Assembly: GCA_018398765.1 (NCBI GenBank)
Contig: JAHBMJ010005736.1
Location: forward strand, 1 to 57,500
Origin: Chromera velia
Lineage: Eukaryota > Sar > Chromeraceae
Length of the DNA: 57,500 nucleotides
Reading direction: 5' to 3'
The first letter of the stretch is position 1, and the number at the start of each line of letters is the position of its first letter. A program made the translations under genes and the position numbers. Below the pieces are notes generated by a model, which was not told the origin of the DNA, made no database searches, and saw only the letters and a program-made list of their open reading frames with translations. Shown here piece after piece: positions 11,801-24,800 of the stretch.

Positions 11801-14800
11801 AGTAGCGGAGAAACTTCTTTTTTCTCCTCTTTCAATTTTGCTTTGAAAACAGCGTCCCTTTCGACACGAAGAGTCTGTCGCGGAAGCATGAACATCTGAT
11901 TGAGGCAGTGTCTGTCATTTCTGGGATGGGACTGGCATTTCTTCCCCTCGATGCTCTTTTCTGCTCTCTCGTTCTCCCTCCTGTCTTCTTGCCACGCACC
12001 TATGCGATCAAGCATTTCTTTTCTTTCTTTCTTTCTTTCTTTCGTCCTTCGTTCTTTTTCCCTTGCTGCATGCCCTCATGAGATCCTTTCGCACCTTCTC
12101 GGTGAGTCCTTTCTTGAGTTCCTTCTCGGCAGGCAAGACCAAGTGAGTGATGCGAAGAAGAGACTGCACGTCACGCTCCCTGATGAAACGCGAACCGTCA
12201 TCGAGACGCTGACGGACCCAGGGGACCAGCTGCAGACTCACACAAACACACAAGGAGGGAGCGGGAGAGAGGCATCATGATGCTTCTTCTTTTGCGTTTC
12301 TTTCTCTCATTCGGGGGCAGAGTGAAGGGAAAAGGGAAAACAGGAAAGGGAATGGAAGAGGATATACACCGGAAACTGCATCACAATCAATCATTTCATA
12401 TGCATGTGACTTCAATCAACGGTCAGTTCGAAAATGAAGGCACCGACCAGCAAAAGGAAAAACTCAAACCACTTCATGCACCAGCCAGACAGCCCCCCCC
12501 TTGATGAAGAAAGAAACCCAAAGCCCCCCCCCCCACCTCGCTGCTCAGATCTTCTTCCCACGCCCTCGACCCCGAGATGGCCAGACACACACCACGCCCC
12601 TTCCGACCACCTTCTCCTGCTGCTGCCGCAGCTTGAGTCTCTTCTTCTTTCTGCTTTGCCGCGCCTTGTCTCCTCTTCTTTGCTGCCGAAGACACGCAGG
12701 AGAGCGAATGGAGGTAGGTGCGTTTAGCCATACCGTCTTTAGACTCTCGATTGCCTAGGCAAAAAAACACTTGACGCATGTAGGCGGTCTAGATGCGAGA
12801 AAGCAGGAATGTGTAGGGAAGGAAAAAATCAGCGCCTCGAAATACACCTGCAAGTCTTGGTTGTCCTTCACTTCCGCAAAGGTGCAGGCAGGAAAGCGAA
12901 AAGCACCCAGCTGGAGGGGGAAGGGAAAGCTGACAAGCAGATTGATTGATTGATTGATTGAATGAATGAATGAATGAATGAATGAATGAAAGAATGAATG
13001 ACCGACCTGCACGGCGATCCTCCTCTGCAACACCGGTGACGGAATTAGGAGGGGGCTTCCTTTTCTCTGCTGCCTTTTTGTCCTCTTTCTTCTTCGCCTG
13101 TGGCTTCACTTTCGAGTCCTTCGCCCCCTCCTTTTCCTTTCCAGTCGCAGATTCTTCTGCCCCCCTCCCTCTGCGGGACCGCCCGTTGCCTCTGCCCTTC
13201 CTTTCCTGGCCTTGCTCCTCTCCTTCCTTTTGTTGAACTTCGGCCTCTTGCTGCTGGGTCTTCTTAACACGCTTGGAAGGTCTCTTCTTCCCCCCTTCTT
13301 GTTCTTCTTCTGCTTCTTCAGGAGGGTCCTCTGCTCTCTCCTCCTGTCCTTGCACCTTTTTCGCTTTTCGGGGGCGCTTTGCGAGGCCCTGAAGGGCTGC
13401 AGGGGCGGACACTGGAGGGGGAGCGCGTCTCTTCCTTGCAGGTGCCTGCGGGNGGGGGGGGGGGGCGGATATGGAGGGGACAGAAAGGAAAAGGGGGAAT
13501 GAAGGAATGGACATATAAATTAACTGACATGAGCAGAAGGATACACACAGAATTCAGAATAGAAAAGGACAAGCTTTGAGGCATCAAGAGGCAGAGCGAG
13601 ATGAGCTAGGGATTCTCAATACCCAGACGGCCAGAAGCATTTGCATGCAATCGGTGAGCTGCCCATCAGAGAGAGCCTTCTGGCAACGTCTGCCTGCTTT
13701 TCTGTCTGTCTCTCTGTTTGTGGAGAGAAGGAATTGAGTTTGTGTTTGTGCGTTGATTCGATATGTGCTCCTTCCTTCCTTGTGCCGGCTGACTTTTTCC
13801 TTCTGCTGCGCATTTTCGTCCTCATTGATCCCCTCCCCCTCCTCTTCCTCGGCCGGCGGGGCGGCGAGGTTTGCTGTCTGGTCTCCTCCTGTTGGAGCAG
13901 CGCGGTCGTCCTCCTGTTCCTCTTCTTCTCTCTGTGCAGCTGCAGGCTTCCGGCCTCTTCCTCTGCTGTTGTTGCCACTCGGCTGACTGGCTTTGGCTTT
14001 GGGGGCTGCCTCCTTTACGTTGCCTCTCCCTCTACCCCTTCCCTTCTGTGCTTGTTCGACAGCAGCTTCAACTCCAGGGGGGTCGAAGTCTTCCGTCTCT
14101 TTTCCCTCTTCTCCTTCCTCCTCTTTCTCTTTCTCTACTTTCTGCTCCTTCTTCTTTCGCCCCCCGGAAGTCTTCCCCTTCTGCTGCTGCGGCTGTTTTC
14201 TGTCAGGGGGCCTGGCGGCAGTGCCGTTCCCTGCTTCTGCGGGGCCCTCCGGGGCCTCATGAGGATCCGCAGAGGACTCAGGGGCTTGGGCGACTGCGGA
14301 AGCCTCTGGGTGGGGCACGGCAGCGGGTTCGCGGGGCTCTGAGGCGGCAGCTGCAGCTGGCTTCTGTATTTTCTTTTTGGATTCCTTTTTCTTCTGCGGC
14401 TGCACCGGGGGTCTTTCGTTTTCGTCGTCGTTTTCCTTTCCATTCTCAGCAGCGGCCGCCTCCACTCGTTTCTCCGGCTTTTCCTCTTTCTCTTTCTGCT
14501 TCTGCTTGCTGCTTTCCTTCTTGGGCTTTGCCGGGGCCGCAGAGCAGTCAGGCTGCACTTGATCAGCAGGACCACCCTCGTTGTTTTGCTTTTCTTCTCC
14601 ATTCTTCTTTCTCTTAGACTCTTTGCCCCCTTTCTCCTTGTCTGCCCTCCCCGCCTTCTCTTTGGCCTTGGCCTCTTTTCCTTTCTGCTCCTCTACTTGA
14701 GGCGGGGCAACAGAAGAGGAAGATCCCTCCTCTTCTTGCAGTGAATTACGAGACTGAAGAGGCTGACGCTCCTCATCTGGCTTCTGCCGTTTTCCCCCTC

Positions 14801-15863
14801 TCTCCTTCTCTTTCTGCAAGGCCGCACGGTTCTCACTATCCCCGTCCTCCGCATTTTCATTTTCTTCGTCATCTTCCATGATGGCCTTCTTGTTTGTCTT
14901 CTTGTACTTTGCATTCGGGAAGGGGACCTGGAGATCCAGGTCGCTCTCCTGAGAACTCATGTCTATGTGGAAACCTCCAGGGGCTCTTCCTGCCCCAGCA
15001 GCAGCAGGAGGAGGAGGTGGTTGCTTCTCCCCTGCCTCCTCAGATAGATCTGCTGGGTCTGCAAGAGTCAGGCAGGCAGGCAGGCAGGCAGGCAGGAAGG
15101 AGGAGAGGCGTTCAAATAATCGTTCTTATGGGCTCTCAATCAAGTACTGTTTAACCTTATGTGCTGCAAATGCATTCTGAGTCCAGATGAGACCGCATTC
15201 GAGCTCGACAAGCGTTTCCTGCCTCTCCGTGTCTGTCGACAGACCAGCAAGGCCCATTCCAGATGGTCCCGGAAAGGAGAGTGTACAAGACAGTCAAAAA
15301 GAAACGTTTGTCTCTCAAGTTTTCGACCGACGAAGAAGAGACCGGCAGTAACCGCCAATCCAAGGAAGTCTCTCTCCTGCCTCACCAAACACAAAATGGG
15401 GAACTCAAAAATGCCCATTCTGGAACTCCCTCTTTCTGCATGTCTGCGTCTCTTCTCTCTTTCTTTCCTTCGAACAACAACAAAAGGAACTTCCAACTGA
15501 CTAACCAGGCTGGGAGTTGTCGAATGTGAGGTTGAAGTCGTCCTCTTCCCCTCCCATGCCGTCTCCAAGGAACCCCCCCCCTCCCTCGGGGGGAAACTCC
15601 AAAGAACCCCCTCTCACCCCCTCATCCCCGGCAGCACCCCTCCGCGACACTCCAGAAGCCCTTTCTCTCCTGTTCTCCTGCGAAGCATTCTCGTTTCCCT
15701 CCTGACAGACACACAGATGGACAGACAAACGAACAGACAGACACACATGCAGGCAGGCTGGCACGTAAACCAACGGACAGACTATTTGACTTCTTTTTTT
15801 CTTCAATAAACAGTCAGAAAGGAAGGAAGATAGGTGCAAAGAAAGAACCCCCCCCCAAAACAC

Positions 15864-15898
<35 letters not shown>

Positions 15899-16756
15899 CA
15901 TTTAAATGATCTAGGCGCTCGCTTCGCTTGTTCAGAAAAGAACAGAAGTGCATTAGGCCTCGAGGGTAGGGTCTCCACATCCATCAGGTGAATGAAGCGC
16001 CAGCAAAATCAACCGCACGCACACGCATGCACACACACACGTGGCCGGCTGGCCGGACGCGCGGCCCGAGAAAGGGGGGAGTGGCGGGACAAGGGGGAAG
16101 GAAGGGACGGGACTGCAAGAGAAGGCGCGGTGATGGAGCTCAGAGAAAAACACACAAGGCAATCATATAGTCAAATTGCACAAGATAGAAGACATCGAAT
16201 GGACATTCAGTCATGCCCCCCAATTATCCCAAAGGAAAAATGAGTGAGTCACAAGATCTGAGTTATGACAAGGAGATGGCAGAGAGGAGAGGAAGCGCCC
16301 CCTCCGGAGGACTCTCTTCTGTCTACCTCTGCCTGATCGAAGAGTTTGCATGCACATCCTTGCAAACCGCCTTTCTTTCTGCACGTTTCTGCTTCCTCGA
16401 CACATTAAAAAAAAGGCAAAGACGCACACTTGTCCCCCCCCCAAATGACCTTTTGCTTCTCCTTGATGATGTGAAAGAGAGCCACCAGGATCTGTCTGCA
16501 CTCACCAGACACAGAAGGAAAGGAAAGGAAAGGAAAAAACAAAGAGACCGACAGACAGGGAGGACACCGAGGGGAACATTATTTTGACGAAAGAAGTGGA
16601 AAAGAATCAGTCACATAGACGGTGAACCAAACAAAAAGAAACGGGGGAAGTACTTGCTCCCTAGAAAGAACATGAATGTGTGTCCCAAAGGCGAAAGGAT
16701 CAAGAGGTCGCGTGTCCCTCGGTCGGTCAGATCGACCAGTGACTGTGGACAGAATT

Positions 16757-16805
<49 letters not shown>

Positions 16806-18050
16806 ACGGACAAGCGAAATATTAAACAAGGAAGCCCCTACAGGACCCTCCTTGGGTTTCCTCTCCGTAGAATTACTTCCTAAGACATGAACACAAAGAC
16901 AAGCGGGCGCACCCACCAACCCACCGACCCACCCAGGTTCCGACTGAGGGTCCAAGTGAAATTTGGTCCGGAAGTCCTTGCTGCAAATGGCATCACCAAC
17001 ATGAGAGCGGTGCTATTGGAGCATGAACGAACGATTCGGAGGTGTGCAAAGAGCAAGAGCCGAACTATCTCACTCGAAAGAATCGTGTTCTGCCAGGGGA
17101 CTTTACTGTGACTGAGTAGCGTTGTTCAAAGTGGTCTGGTTTTTCTAGCGCGTCGTCACTACAGGAGGTGAAAAAATCAGAGACAAGCAGACTTGACTTG
17201 CAGAGAGCGCCTTGAGGAAAGACAGTAAGAGAGTCCAGCAGAGAACAGAGACAGAGAGCGAACAACTGACGGCTTGAAGTTGAGGAAATCCTCCCCGTTC
17301 ATCTGCATGTATGGACAAGGAAAATCATGGTTTTGGTTTTGCTGCAATTATTTTGTTAGCGTCTAGACTGAAATTGAGAAAGCCCATCAATTAACCACTT
17401 TCAAAGACCAGTCTTCTGACCCTTCCACAATTATTCTTGTTCTCTCATCCTGATGCTAGAACATAAATGCGCTGAAATTGAGAACCGCCCAATCAGGAGA
17501 GAAGCAACTCCACGTGCAAAAAGGAGGCGGGACAGGATCAAACACAACAGTCGTGGATGGACGGACGCTCAAACGAAGGGAAGAATCAATGGAGGCAATT
17601 AAGAAGTAATGAGGCCTTACCTCATCAATTTTCACCGCGCTCCTGACATCTTTCAACTCAGCACCGGTGAACAGTTTGGCGATGTCAAAGTACTCCCAAT
17701 CCGGAAAGTCTGCAAACAAAAAGATGGATCCTCAGTAACAGCAAACAAAAAGATGGATCCTCAGTAACAGCAAACAAAAAGATGGATGCTCAGTAACAGC
17801 AAACAAAAAGATGGATCCTCAGTAACAGCAAACAAAAAGATGGATCCTCAGTAACAGCAAACAAAAAGATGGATCCTCAGTAACAGCAAATCAGAAACAC
17901 GGAAAGTCTGCAAACAAAAAAAGGATCCTCAGTAACAGCAAATCAGAAACAGGAGAGGAAACAAATGCGAGAGAGACCGCTCCTGTTTGACTGACTTTCG
18001 AGGTCAGTGCGGACGCCCGGCTTTTCCAGAAGCGCTCTTGCAGCCTCCAT
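8861..18050 (-). CDS. nuclear protein with AT-hook-like regions, tandem BRCT domains and acidic tail
   Basis: In-phase N-terminal exons are 17996-18050 (MEAARALLEKPG), 17621-17709, 16933-16980, 16654-16742, 16450-16495, 15506-15701, 13794-15058 and 13007-13445. The N-terminus (LTDRGTRDLLILSPLGH, QILVALFHIIKEKQK) looks folded but is unrecognised. The 13794-15058 and 13007-13445 exons are Lys/Glu-rich with KGRGRGRG and SRGRGRKP AT-hook-like cores. BRCT 1 reads RITHLVLPAEKELKKG (12095-12229) then LVALASGAFILSPSYLTAA (11569-11640). BRCT 2 ends IVSPLWIINCIK (10449-10517), with the WxxxC signature. The last exon 8861-9466 is basic, then ends in a Glu/Asp/Ser tail. Linking exons between 9466 and 13007 are incompletely resolved. 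BRCT pairs commonly bind phosphopeptides in DNA-damage response, so an MDC1/PTIP-like role is inference. It could be two genes. Confidence 0.6.
13453..13465. other. ambiguous base beside poly-G
   Basis: A single N at 13453 lies in a G run immediately upstream (on the minus strand) of the acceptor for exon 13007-13445. It marks a sequencing or assembly uncertainty in the polypyrimidine tract and does not affect the coding frame. Confidence 0.9.
15868..15896. repeat. (GA)n microsatellite
   Basis: An uninterrupted GA run in an intron of the BRCT-domain gene. A longer second (GA)n run occurs at about 16760-16802, forming the minus-strand CT tract just before the 16654-16742 exon. Confidence 0.85.
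17712..17955 (-). repeat. 29-bp intronic tandem repeat with duplicated splice acceptor
   Basis: The 29-bp unit starting GCAAACAAAAAGATGG repeats about six times from 17712, then degenerates. The sequence GGAAAGTCTGCAAAC, which spans the exon 17621-17709 acceptor (minus strand TTTGCAG/ACTTTCC), recurs at about 17903-17917. The array therefore abuts the true acceptor and carries a second copy of it. Confidence 0.88.
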
Positions 18051-19036
18051 GCTGCCTCTGCACCTCGGTACCGAGAGAGGTGTGATGGAAGGATACAAGG
18101 GGTGAAAAAAAGAAAGGAAAGCCTCAAACTCCCATACTCTATGGCGACGCCCAAACGCGTGCAAAAAAAGATCAAGAAGTATCAGCAAGTGCACCAGACA
18201 CACGGAAGATGAAAGAAGGCAGGACGCCGCAGGAGAACGTGTATAGATTTGAAAAATCTTGATCGGAAATGATTTGAGCAAGACGTATATAGAGTCAGAA
18301 TGAGTGAGATCGTAGTCAGGCATAGTCAGAAATTAGTCAGAATTAGTCAGACAAGGAGACGGCTTCTCGCTCATCCGGCCGCGCGGAATGGATCGATCCT
18401 TCACAAAATTTTGTCGCAAAATGCGCGCGCGCGCGCGCGCTAGCTTCGAGCGCGCGGGGCGAGATGGCTGGAGTGATCGACTTGAGTTGATCAAGCGTGA
18501 GTCGATCGACATGTCCCGACCGCCCTTACCTACAGATGAAGCCGGCCTTTGTATTAAAAAAAGACTGTCTAAGCCGCCTTTCTGCGTTGTGGAGTCTTCA
18601 GGAAAAGTACCTGAGTCCGTTTGTCGAGCCCTGCTACGCTTTTGCTCCGATCTAGTGGCAGTTGGAAGCTGCAAGTCCAACATTTCTCTTCTAGCTCAGT
18701 CTGCAGTGACACATTCCACCTGTTTTACTGCCGTCCCACTGGACGAATGTAGTCGTTTGATTGCTCCTCAGCCTACAAGACCTCGATAACCCTTTTGATT
18801 TCTCTTTCTGTACGCCGTTTAGCTGTCACAGCACCGTTTTTGGCCTTCATCGTTGTGTTTTCTTTGGCTCCCTTGGTCCTTGTGCTGACACAAATTTCGT
18901 TTTCTCTCTCGTCCCTGACACCGGACAGACTGGGTTGAGCGAATGCGTGTGGAAGCTCTGATTCGTCTCTTTACTTCCATTCCGCTCTCTGGTGAACTCA
19001 AGTCGAAGAGTTTGTCGAGCTTGCTGAAGCAAAAGC
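18051..19036. promoter_or_regulatory. divergent promoter region between BRCT and trehalose-synthase genes
   Basis: This interval separates minus-strand ATG 18050 from plus-strand ATG 19037. It holds an (GC)n run at 18424-18441 with nearby GAGCGCGCGGGG and the palindrome ACAAAATTTTGT at 18404. Some of it is probably 5' UTR with introns. A plus-strand frame at 18388-18789 is open but resembles nothing known and is not called. The promoter role is inferred from position. Confidence 0.45.
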
Positions 19037-21785
19037 ATGCAAAAACCAGCAGCTCTCACGGTTCCCGCTTCCTCCCATTTGCTCGATGAAGAGAAGACGG
19101 CAGAACGAATTGGACCCCTGTCAGACGACCACAGCAGAGATGAAGCCTCTGAGGATGAGTGCTCCACTGCCGGGTCAGAGGATCAGGCTCAGGAGCGCCT
19201 CCTGGTGGTTGCCAACCGTTTGCCAGTCACAGTCCGGCAGGATTCCAACGGAGACTACCATTACACCGTCTCCTCCGGTGGCCTGGTGTCTGGGCTCTCC
19301 GGCATTCGTGGTTTCGATATGAGTTGGATCGGGTGGCCGGGAGCGGAGGTTCCTGAGCAGGACCAGCCGAAAGTCATTGAAGAGACTGGGAAGAGAAACT
19401 GCAGACCTGTGTTTTTGGATCAGTTGACTATCGACCTGTACTACAACGGGTTCGCCAACAACGTCCTGTGGCCGCTCTTCCACTACATCGCCCCGCCCAT
19501 TGACACGGACGTGAACGAGAGGACTACGGAAGAGTGGCATGCCTACTGTAAGGCCAACGAGCTGTTCGCAGACGCGATCATGGAGATCTACCAAGACGGC
19601 GACCTGGTTTGGGTTCACGACTATCACTTGATGCTGGTGCCGCGCATGTTGCGGGACAAGAAGGCTGATGTGAAGGTGAGAGAGGAATCCTTGTTAGATG
19701 GGGGACTGGGCGTTTTGTGTGAAGGGTGCAGAAGCAGTTCCTCGAGGATGCATGGGTCTGAAGAGACAGCCGGGGAAGGCGGGGAGAGGGAACGGGAAGT
19801 TACCATCCGAGAGGAGACGCAGGTGTTCGTACCGCTTCGTTCGTCCTTCTGCTTCTTTTCTTGCTGTCCCTTTAGGCCTTGGTCTGTCATCGTTCTACAC
19901 AGAGACGAGCGCGCCTTCTGTGCCTTTTCTTCACCAGAGGTGTCCTCTTTTGCCTGCCTGCAGGTTGGTTGGTTCCTGCATACCCCTTTTCCTTCTCACG
20001 AATTCTTTCGGATGCTGTCGGTACGGACGGAAATCTTGACGGGGCTCCTGTCTGCCAATTTGGTCGGTCAGGAACAAGGGTGGTGGGTTTCCTCCGCGGA
20101 GGGGAGGACTTTGTGTCTGTCTTTTTGATCGCAATCTGTCTATATTCTTTTTGTATATGTGAAAAGTTCTCTTTGCTACTAGAGAGCTGGTCAACAGAGC
20201 TTTACAGTCTGATGAGGGTACAAAAGGTGAGAGAGAACCAGAAGGAGGGGGTTTCATCAGACGGACCTCCCTGACTCTTCACATTTCGATTTTGACCTTT
20301 CCCGCCTTTTTCGTCCTCCGCGGAGCTTCGCTTTCATTCCTGCGATTACAGAAGTCGCGTCCTTTGATCAGACGAAGAAGGTCCGCCAGAGGGGGGCAAT
20401 AAATTCCCATTTCTTCATTTTTTACGACATTCAGCCTGCTCAGCTGACACGTGCAAGTCACCGACACCGAGTGAACTGAAACGAACCTCCCCCCTGCCCT
20501 TCACCGAATTCAGGTCGGATTTCACTCCTACGACTACAACCGTCATTTCCTGAACTCGTGCGGCGCTCTGCTTGGGCTGGAGACTTCGGCCGAGGGTGTG
20601 GATGCCACACCGATTGGTGGGGTGTTCGCGTACTGCTCCACGATCCCGATCGGCATTGAGCCCTCTCAGTTCACTGAGAAGCTCCAGCAGCCCTCTGTGA
20701 TTGCTGCGATTCAGAGGTTGAAGGAACAGTTCGGGGAGAAGAAGGTTCGTGGATCGATCTGTTGGGGGGACAGGCAAACAGACGGGCAGCCCGACGGACA
20801 GACAGACAGAGGAAGGGACAGGAAGAAGAAGAACGGGGAGACAGCAGGCAGGATTTGTGCTTCCTTCCGCATGTAGAAAAGGTGTAAGAGGAAAGAAGGG
20901 TCTGAAGGCAGGGCGTTATCGCGACTCTGTGCGTACCTGGATATCTTCTTGGCATCCTCACTCACAATTGTCGAAGAGTCCCACGAGAAGAGAAGAAAAG
21001 AAAAGAGGATTCGAAAACGACCAATCTTCTCCAGTCGTCTGCCTTTTCTCCTTCTGTGTCTATTCCCCTTCCCACCTGTGTGTTTGCTCTTCTTCCTTTC
21101 TAACTGTGCCTACAGGTTCTCCTGGGAGTTGACAGGCTCGACTACATGAAGGGCATTCCGCACAAGCTGAACGGCTTCGACAGGTTCCTCGAACAGAATC
21201 CCGAATGGGTCGAGCAGTGCGTCCTCGTCCAGCTGGCAGTGCCCTCTCGAACGGTGGTACCGGAATACCAGAGACTGAAGAGCAAGGTCGGTCAGCAGAA
21301 TGATTTTTTTTCGACATGCACTTATGCTCGTGTCGTTGCTCTGTTGGAGGTCGATGGGTTGGTTCAATCATATCTCTTTGGATCTTTGCTCTCTCTCTCT
21401 CTCTTGCAGGTCCATGAGATGGTCGGGCGAATCAATGCAAAGAGGGGGAAGCTGGCGTCGGTGCCGATCCACTACCTTGACAAGAGCCTGTCCTTCGATC
21501 AGGTGAGGAATGAAGGAAGGGAGGCCTTCTTTCTTTGTGTTTCTCTGAAGTGCTCTCCTTCTCATTTTTCCTTCCTGCCTCCATTTTCCTTTCTTTCTTT
21601 TCTTTTCTTTATTTCTTTCTTTCTTTCTTTTCTTTCTTTCTTTCTTTCTTTCTTTCTTTTCTTTCTTCCTTCCTTCCTTCCTTTCTTTCTTTCCTTCCTT
21701 CCTTTCTTTCTTTTCTTTCTTTCTTTTCTTTCTTTCTTTCTTTCTTTCTTTGTCTTTTCTTTTCTTTTCTTTTCTTTTCTTTTTT

Positions 21786-21817
<32 letters not shown>

Positions 21818-24800
21818 TTCTTTCTTTCTTTCTTTCTTTCTTTTCTTTCTTTTTTTCTTTCTTCCTTTCTTTTCTTTCTTTCTTTCTTTCTTTCTTCCTT
21901 TCTTCCTTTTCCTTTTCTTTTCTTTTCTTTTCTGTCTGTCTGTCTGTCTTTCTTTCTTTCTTTCTTTTCTTTCTTTCTTTCTTTCTTTCTTTTCTTTCTT
22001 TTTTTCTTTGATTCTTTCTTTCTTTCTTTCTTTCTTTTCTTTCTTTCTTTTCTTTCTTTTTTTCTTTGATTCTTTCTTTCTTTCTTTGATTCTTTCTTTT
22101 CTTTCTTTTTTTCTTTGATTCTTTCTTTCTTTCTTTCTTTTCTTTCTTTTTTTCTTTGATTCTTTCTTTCTTTCTTTCTTACTTTCTTTTCTTTCTTTTT
22201 TTCTCTGACTCTTTCTTTCTTTCTTTCTTTCTTTGATTCTTTCTTTCTTTCTTTCTTTCTTCCTTCCTTTCTTTCTTTCGTTCTTTCGTTCGTTCGTTCT
22301 TTCTTTGATTCTTTCTTTCTTTCTTTCTTTCTTTCTTTGATTCTTTCTTTCTTTGATTCTTTCTTTCTTTGTTTTTCCTTGCTTTCCTGTGAGAGAGACT
22401 CTGTCGATCTCAACGCTTCTCCGATGGAAAAAAGACGTTCGTTGCCTTGGTGGTTGGCTTAGGTGGAGAGGTGCGTCGGAATCTGCGTCATTTGCCTTGT
22501 CTCATCGTGATTCGGCTTCTTTCATTTTCTCCCTCATGCTTTCCGCCTATCTTTCTGTCTGGGTTGTGCCTTCCCCTCCATTGCCTTTGTCGTCTCTCTG
22601 CCAGTTGGTCGCTCTGTACAGGGTGGCAGACGTCGCTCTGATCACGTCTCTGCGGGACGGCATGAACTTGGTGGCTTTCGAGTACATCGCCTGTCAGGAG
22701 GAGAAATTTGGCACGTTGATCCTTTCTGAATTCGCTGGAGCTGCACAAAGCCTGGGTAGGAAGGGGGCTAGCTGGATTGATTTCAACATGATACTCCTCC
22801 ATTTTTTTCTTTCCGTTTTTTCTTTCTCTCTCTCTCTCGCCCGTTCCCCTTCTCTGTTTGCTTCCTCTTCCGTTTTTCGGGTTTCTTTGCTCGCTGATGC
22901 CAGTTTCATCTTCTTCATTGTGACAAGGCTGTGGTCACGAGCGGAAGACATCTCACGTAGGCTTCTTTCTCTGTCAACACGAAGGAGCGGTCTGTCAGTT
23001 GCGTCCAAACGGGCACCGGCATGTACCTCACCCGTCGATATTTACATGCGTTCGTGGTTGGGCTGATTGGCAAATACAATACACCTTTATTAAGTACACA
23101 CTACAAACAAATGCGCGGCAGGTGCGGGATCGATCCGCATCAACCCCTGGGCTCTCGACGAGGTGGCGGGTGCGATCAAGCAGGCCCTGTCGATGTCGTC
23201 AGAAGAGAGAAAGAGCAGACATGAGTACGCATTCCGGCATGTCCACACTCACACGAGCCAGGTAGGTACGAAGAGACAGAGAGAGAAAGAAGAAAGAAGG
23301 GGGGGAAGTGGCGGGAAGGGAGCAGAGCGGGAGAGAGGGAGTACCGAGATGCTTTTTTCTCCCCTGATCTTGATTGTACTCAACCGGTGCATGATTGTCG
23401 TCAAACTTCCTTCGTATTTGACGTTAGTTAGTGAATGTTCTCTCTCTCTCTCTCTCTCTCTCTCAGTCGATCTTCCCCCCCGGCAGGCAGGCAGGAAGGA
23501 AGGATCCTTTCTCCCTCTCTTCTCCCAACGCCCCGGGGCAGTCTCCTTGTCGATTCTTCCTTCGTGCGGTGTTCTTCCTCCTTCGTGATTCGGTTCTTTC
23601 TGCTGTCGTTGTTCAATGGTGTCCGCCTGTATGTCTTTCTACCTGCAGGCTTGGGCAGAGGCGTTCATCGGGGCGCTTAAGGACGCCTCTGACGACTGTG
23701 AAGAGGTGAGTGCTTCTGCAAAGAGACAGGATGGAAAAAACATACTCACACACAGACACAAGGGGGGGGGGAGAGACGATCGTGCCTGTTGCTATGCGCG
23801 CTGAGTGCAATGAGAGGAGATCCAAATGGCCTGAAGGAAGGAAGGGGGGGACATGCACCGCGTCGTCGATCCCAAATTGTAGCGTCATCCCGTGTGATCC
23901 CGTCTGTCTCTCCGTCTGTTTGTGCGATGACCTCCTGCTTGCTTGCCAAAGGGTGCAGTAGTCTGATGCAGCCATGTACTTCTTTCTGTCCATGTTCTCT
24001 CTACGAACCTTGCAGGTGTGTGCGGCGGTTCCTCCCATCCTCCCCTACGAGCTGGTGCTGGACGGCTTGCAGGGCAGCAAGAGGGCTCTGATAGTGGTGG
24101 ACCTGTTGGACTCCCTCGTTGCAGCAAAGAGCCAGAGGGGTGGGTAGGCGGGTGGGGGGGGGGCTGGGACGCGGTTCTTGTCTGTCTGTGAAACTTTGAA
24201 TTCGACGTTTCCTCCTTGCAACGTCTTTGTTTCCTGTTTGCTGTGCGTCTTCCTCCAGCAGACAGTCGGGCTTCAGTAGGCACTCGTCACTGCATCCTGT
24301 GTTGTTTGTGATTTGCTTATCCACCTTTTGCTTCTTTGGTGTTCAAACGACTGCTTGCAGGTCTGCCGGTACAAAAATTCAAAGCGTTGATGTCCCTCCC
24401 GGGGGTCCTCAGACAGGCGTTGATTACTTTAGGCTCCCATCCGAACACAACAGTGATAGTGACAACCACCCACATGAAGAAGACCGCAGAGAGGCTCCTT
24501 GCTGGCATCCCTGTGTGCGTTGCTGCTGAGAACGGGGTCTTCTTCAGGTGGGTCGGTGAATGCGTCTCTCTCTGTCCATCTGCCGTGAAGTTCCTCTGTG
24601 CTATGCGTGAGCGTTTGTGCATTTGGTGAGCGAGCGAGCGTTGTGGTGGTGGGAATGAATCTATGGGAGCCTAGATTTTTTTTTGTTGCCGACCGTGTGC
24701 CGCCACGAAGCACTTCCGGCCTCTTCGTTCGTTGGTGGACATTTCGTGTGCATGCATCATGTCTTCCTCCCTCCCTCCCTCCCTTCTGGGATAAAGAAAG

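Noticed and set aside
18388-18961. Plus-strand open frames before the trehalose gene
   Set aside because: No recognisable domain and no donor joining them in phase to the exon at 19037; more likely 5' UTR or intergenic.
21535-22413. Long Phe/Ser and Lys/Glu open frames
   Set aside because: They are translations of the TTTC microsatellite and lie inside an intron fixed by flanking synthase exons.
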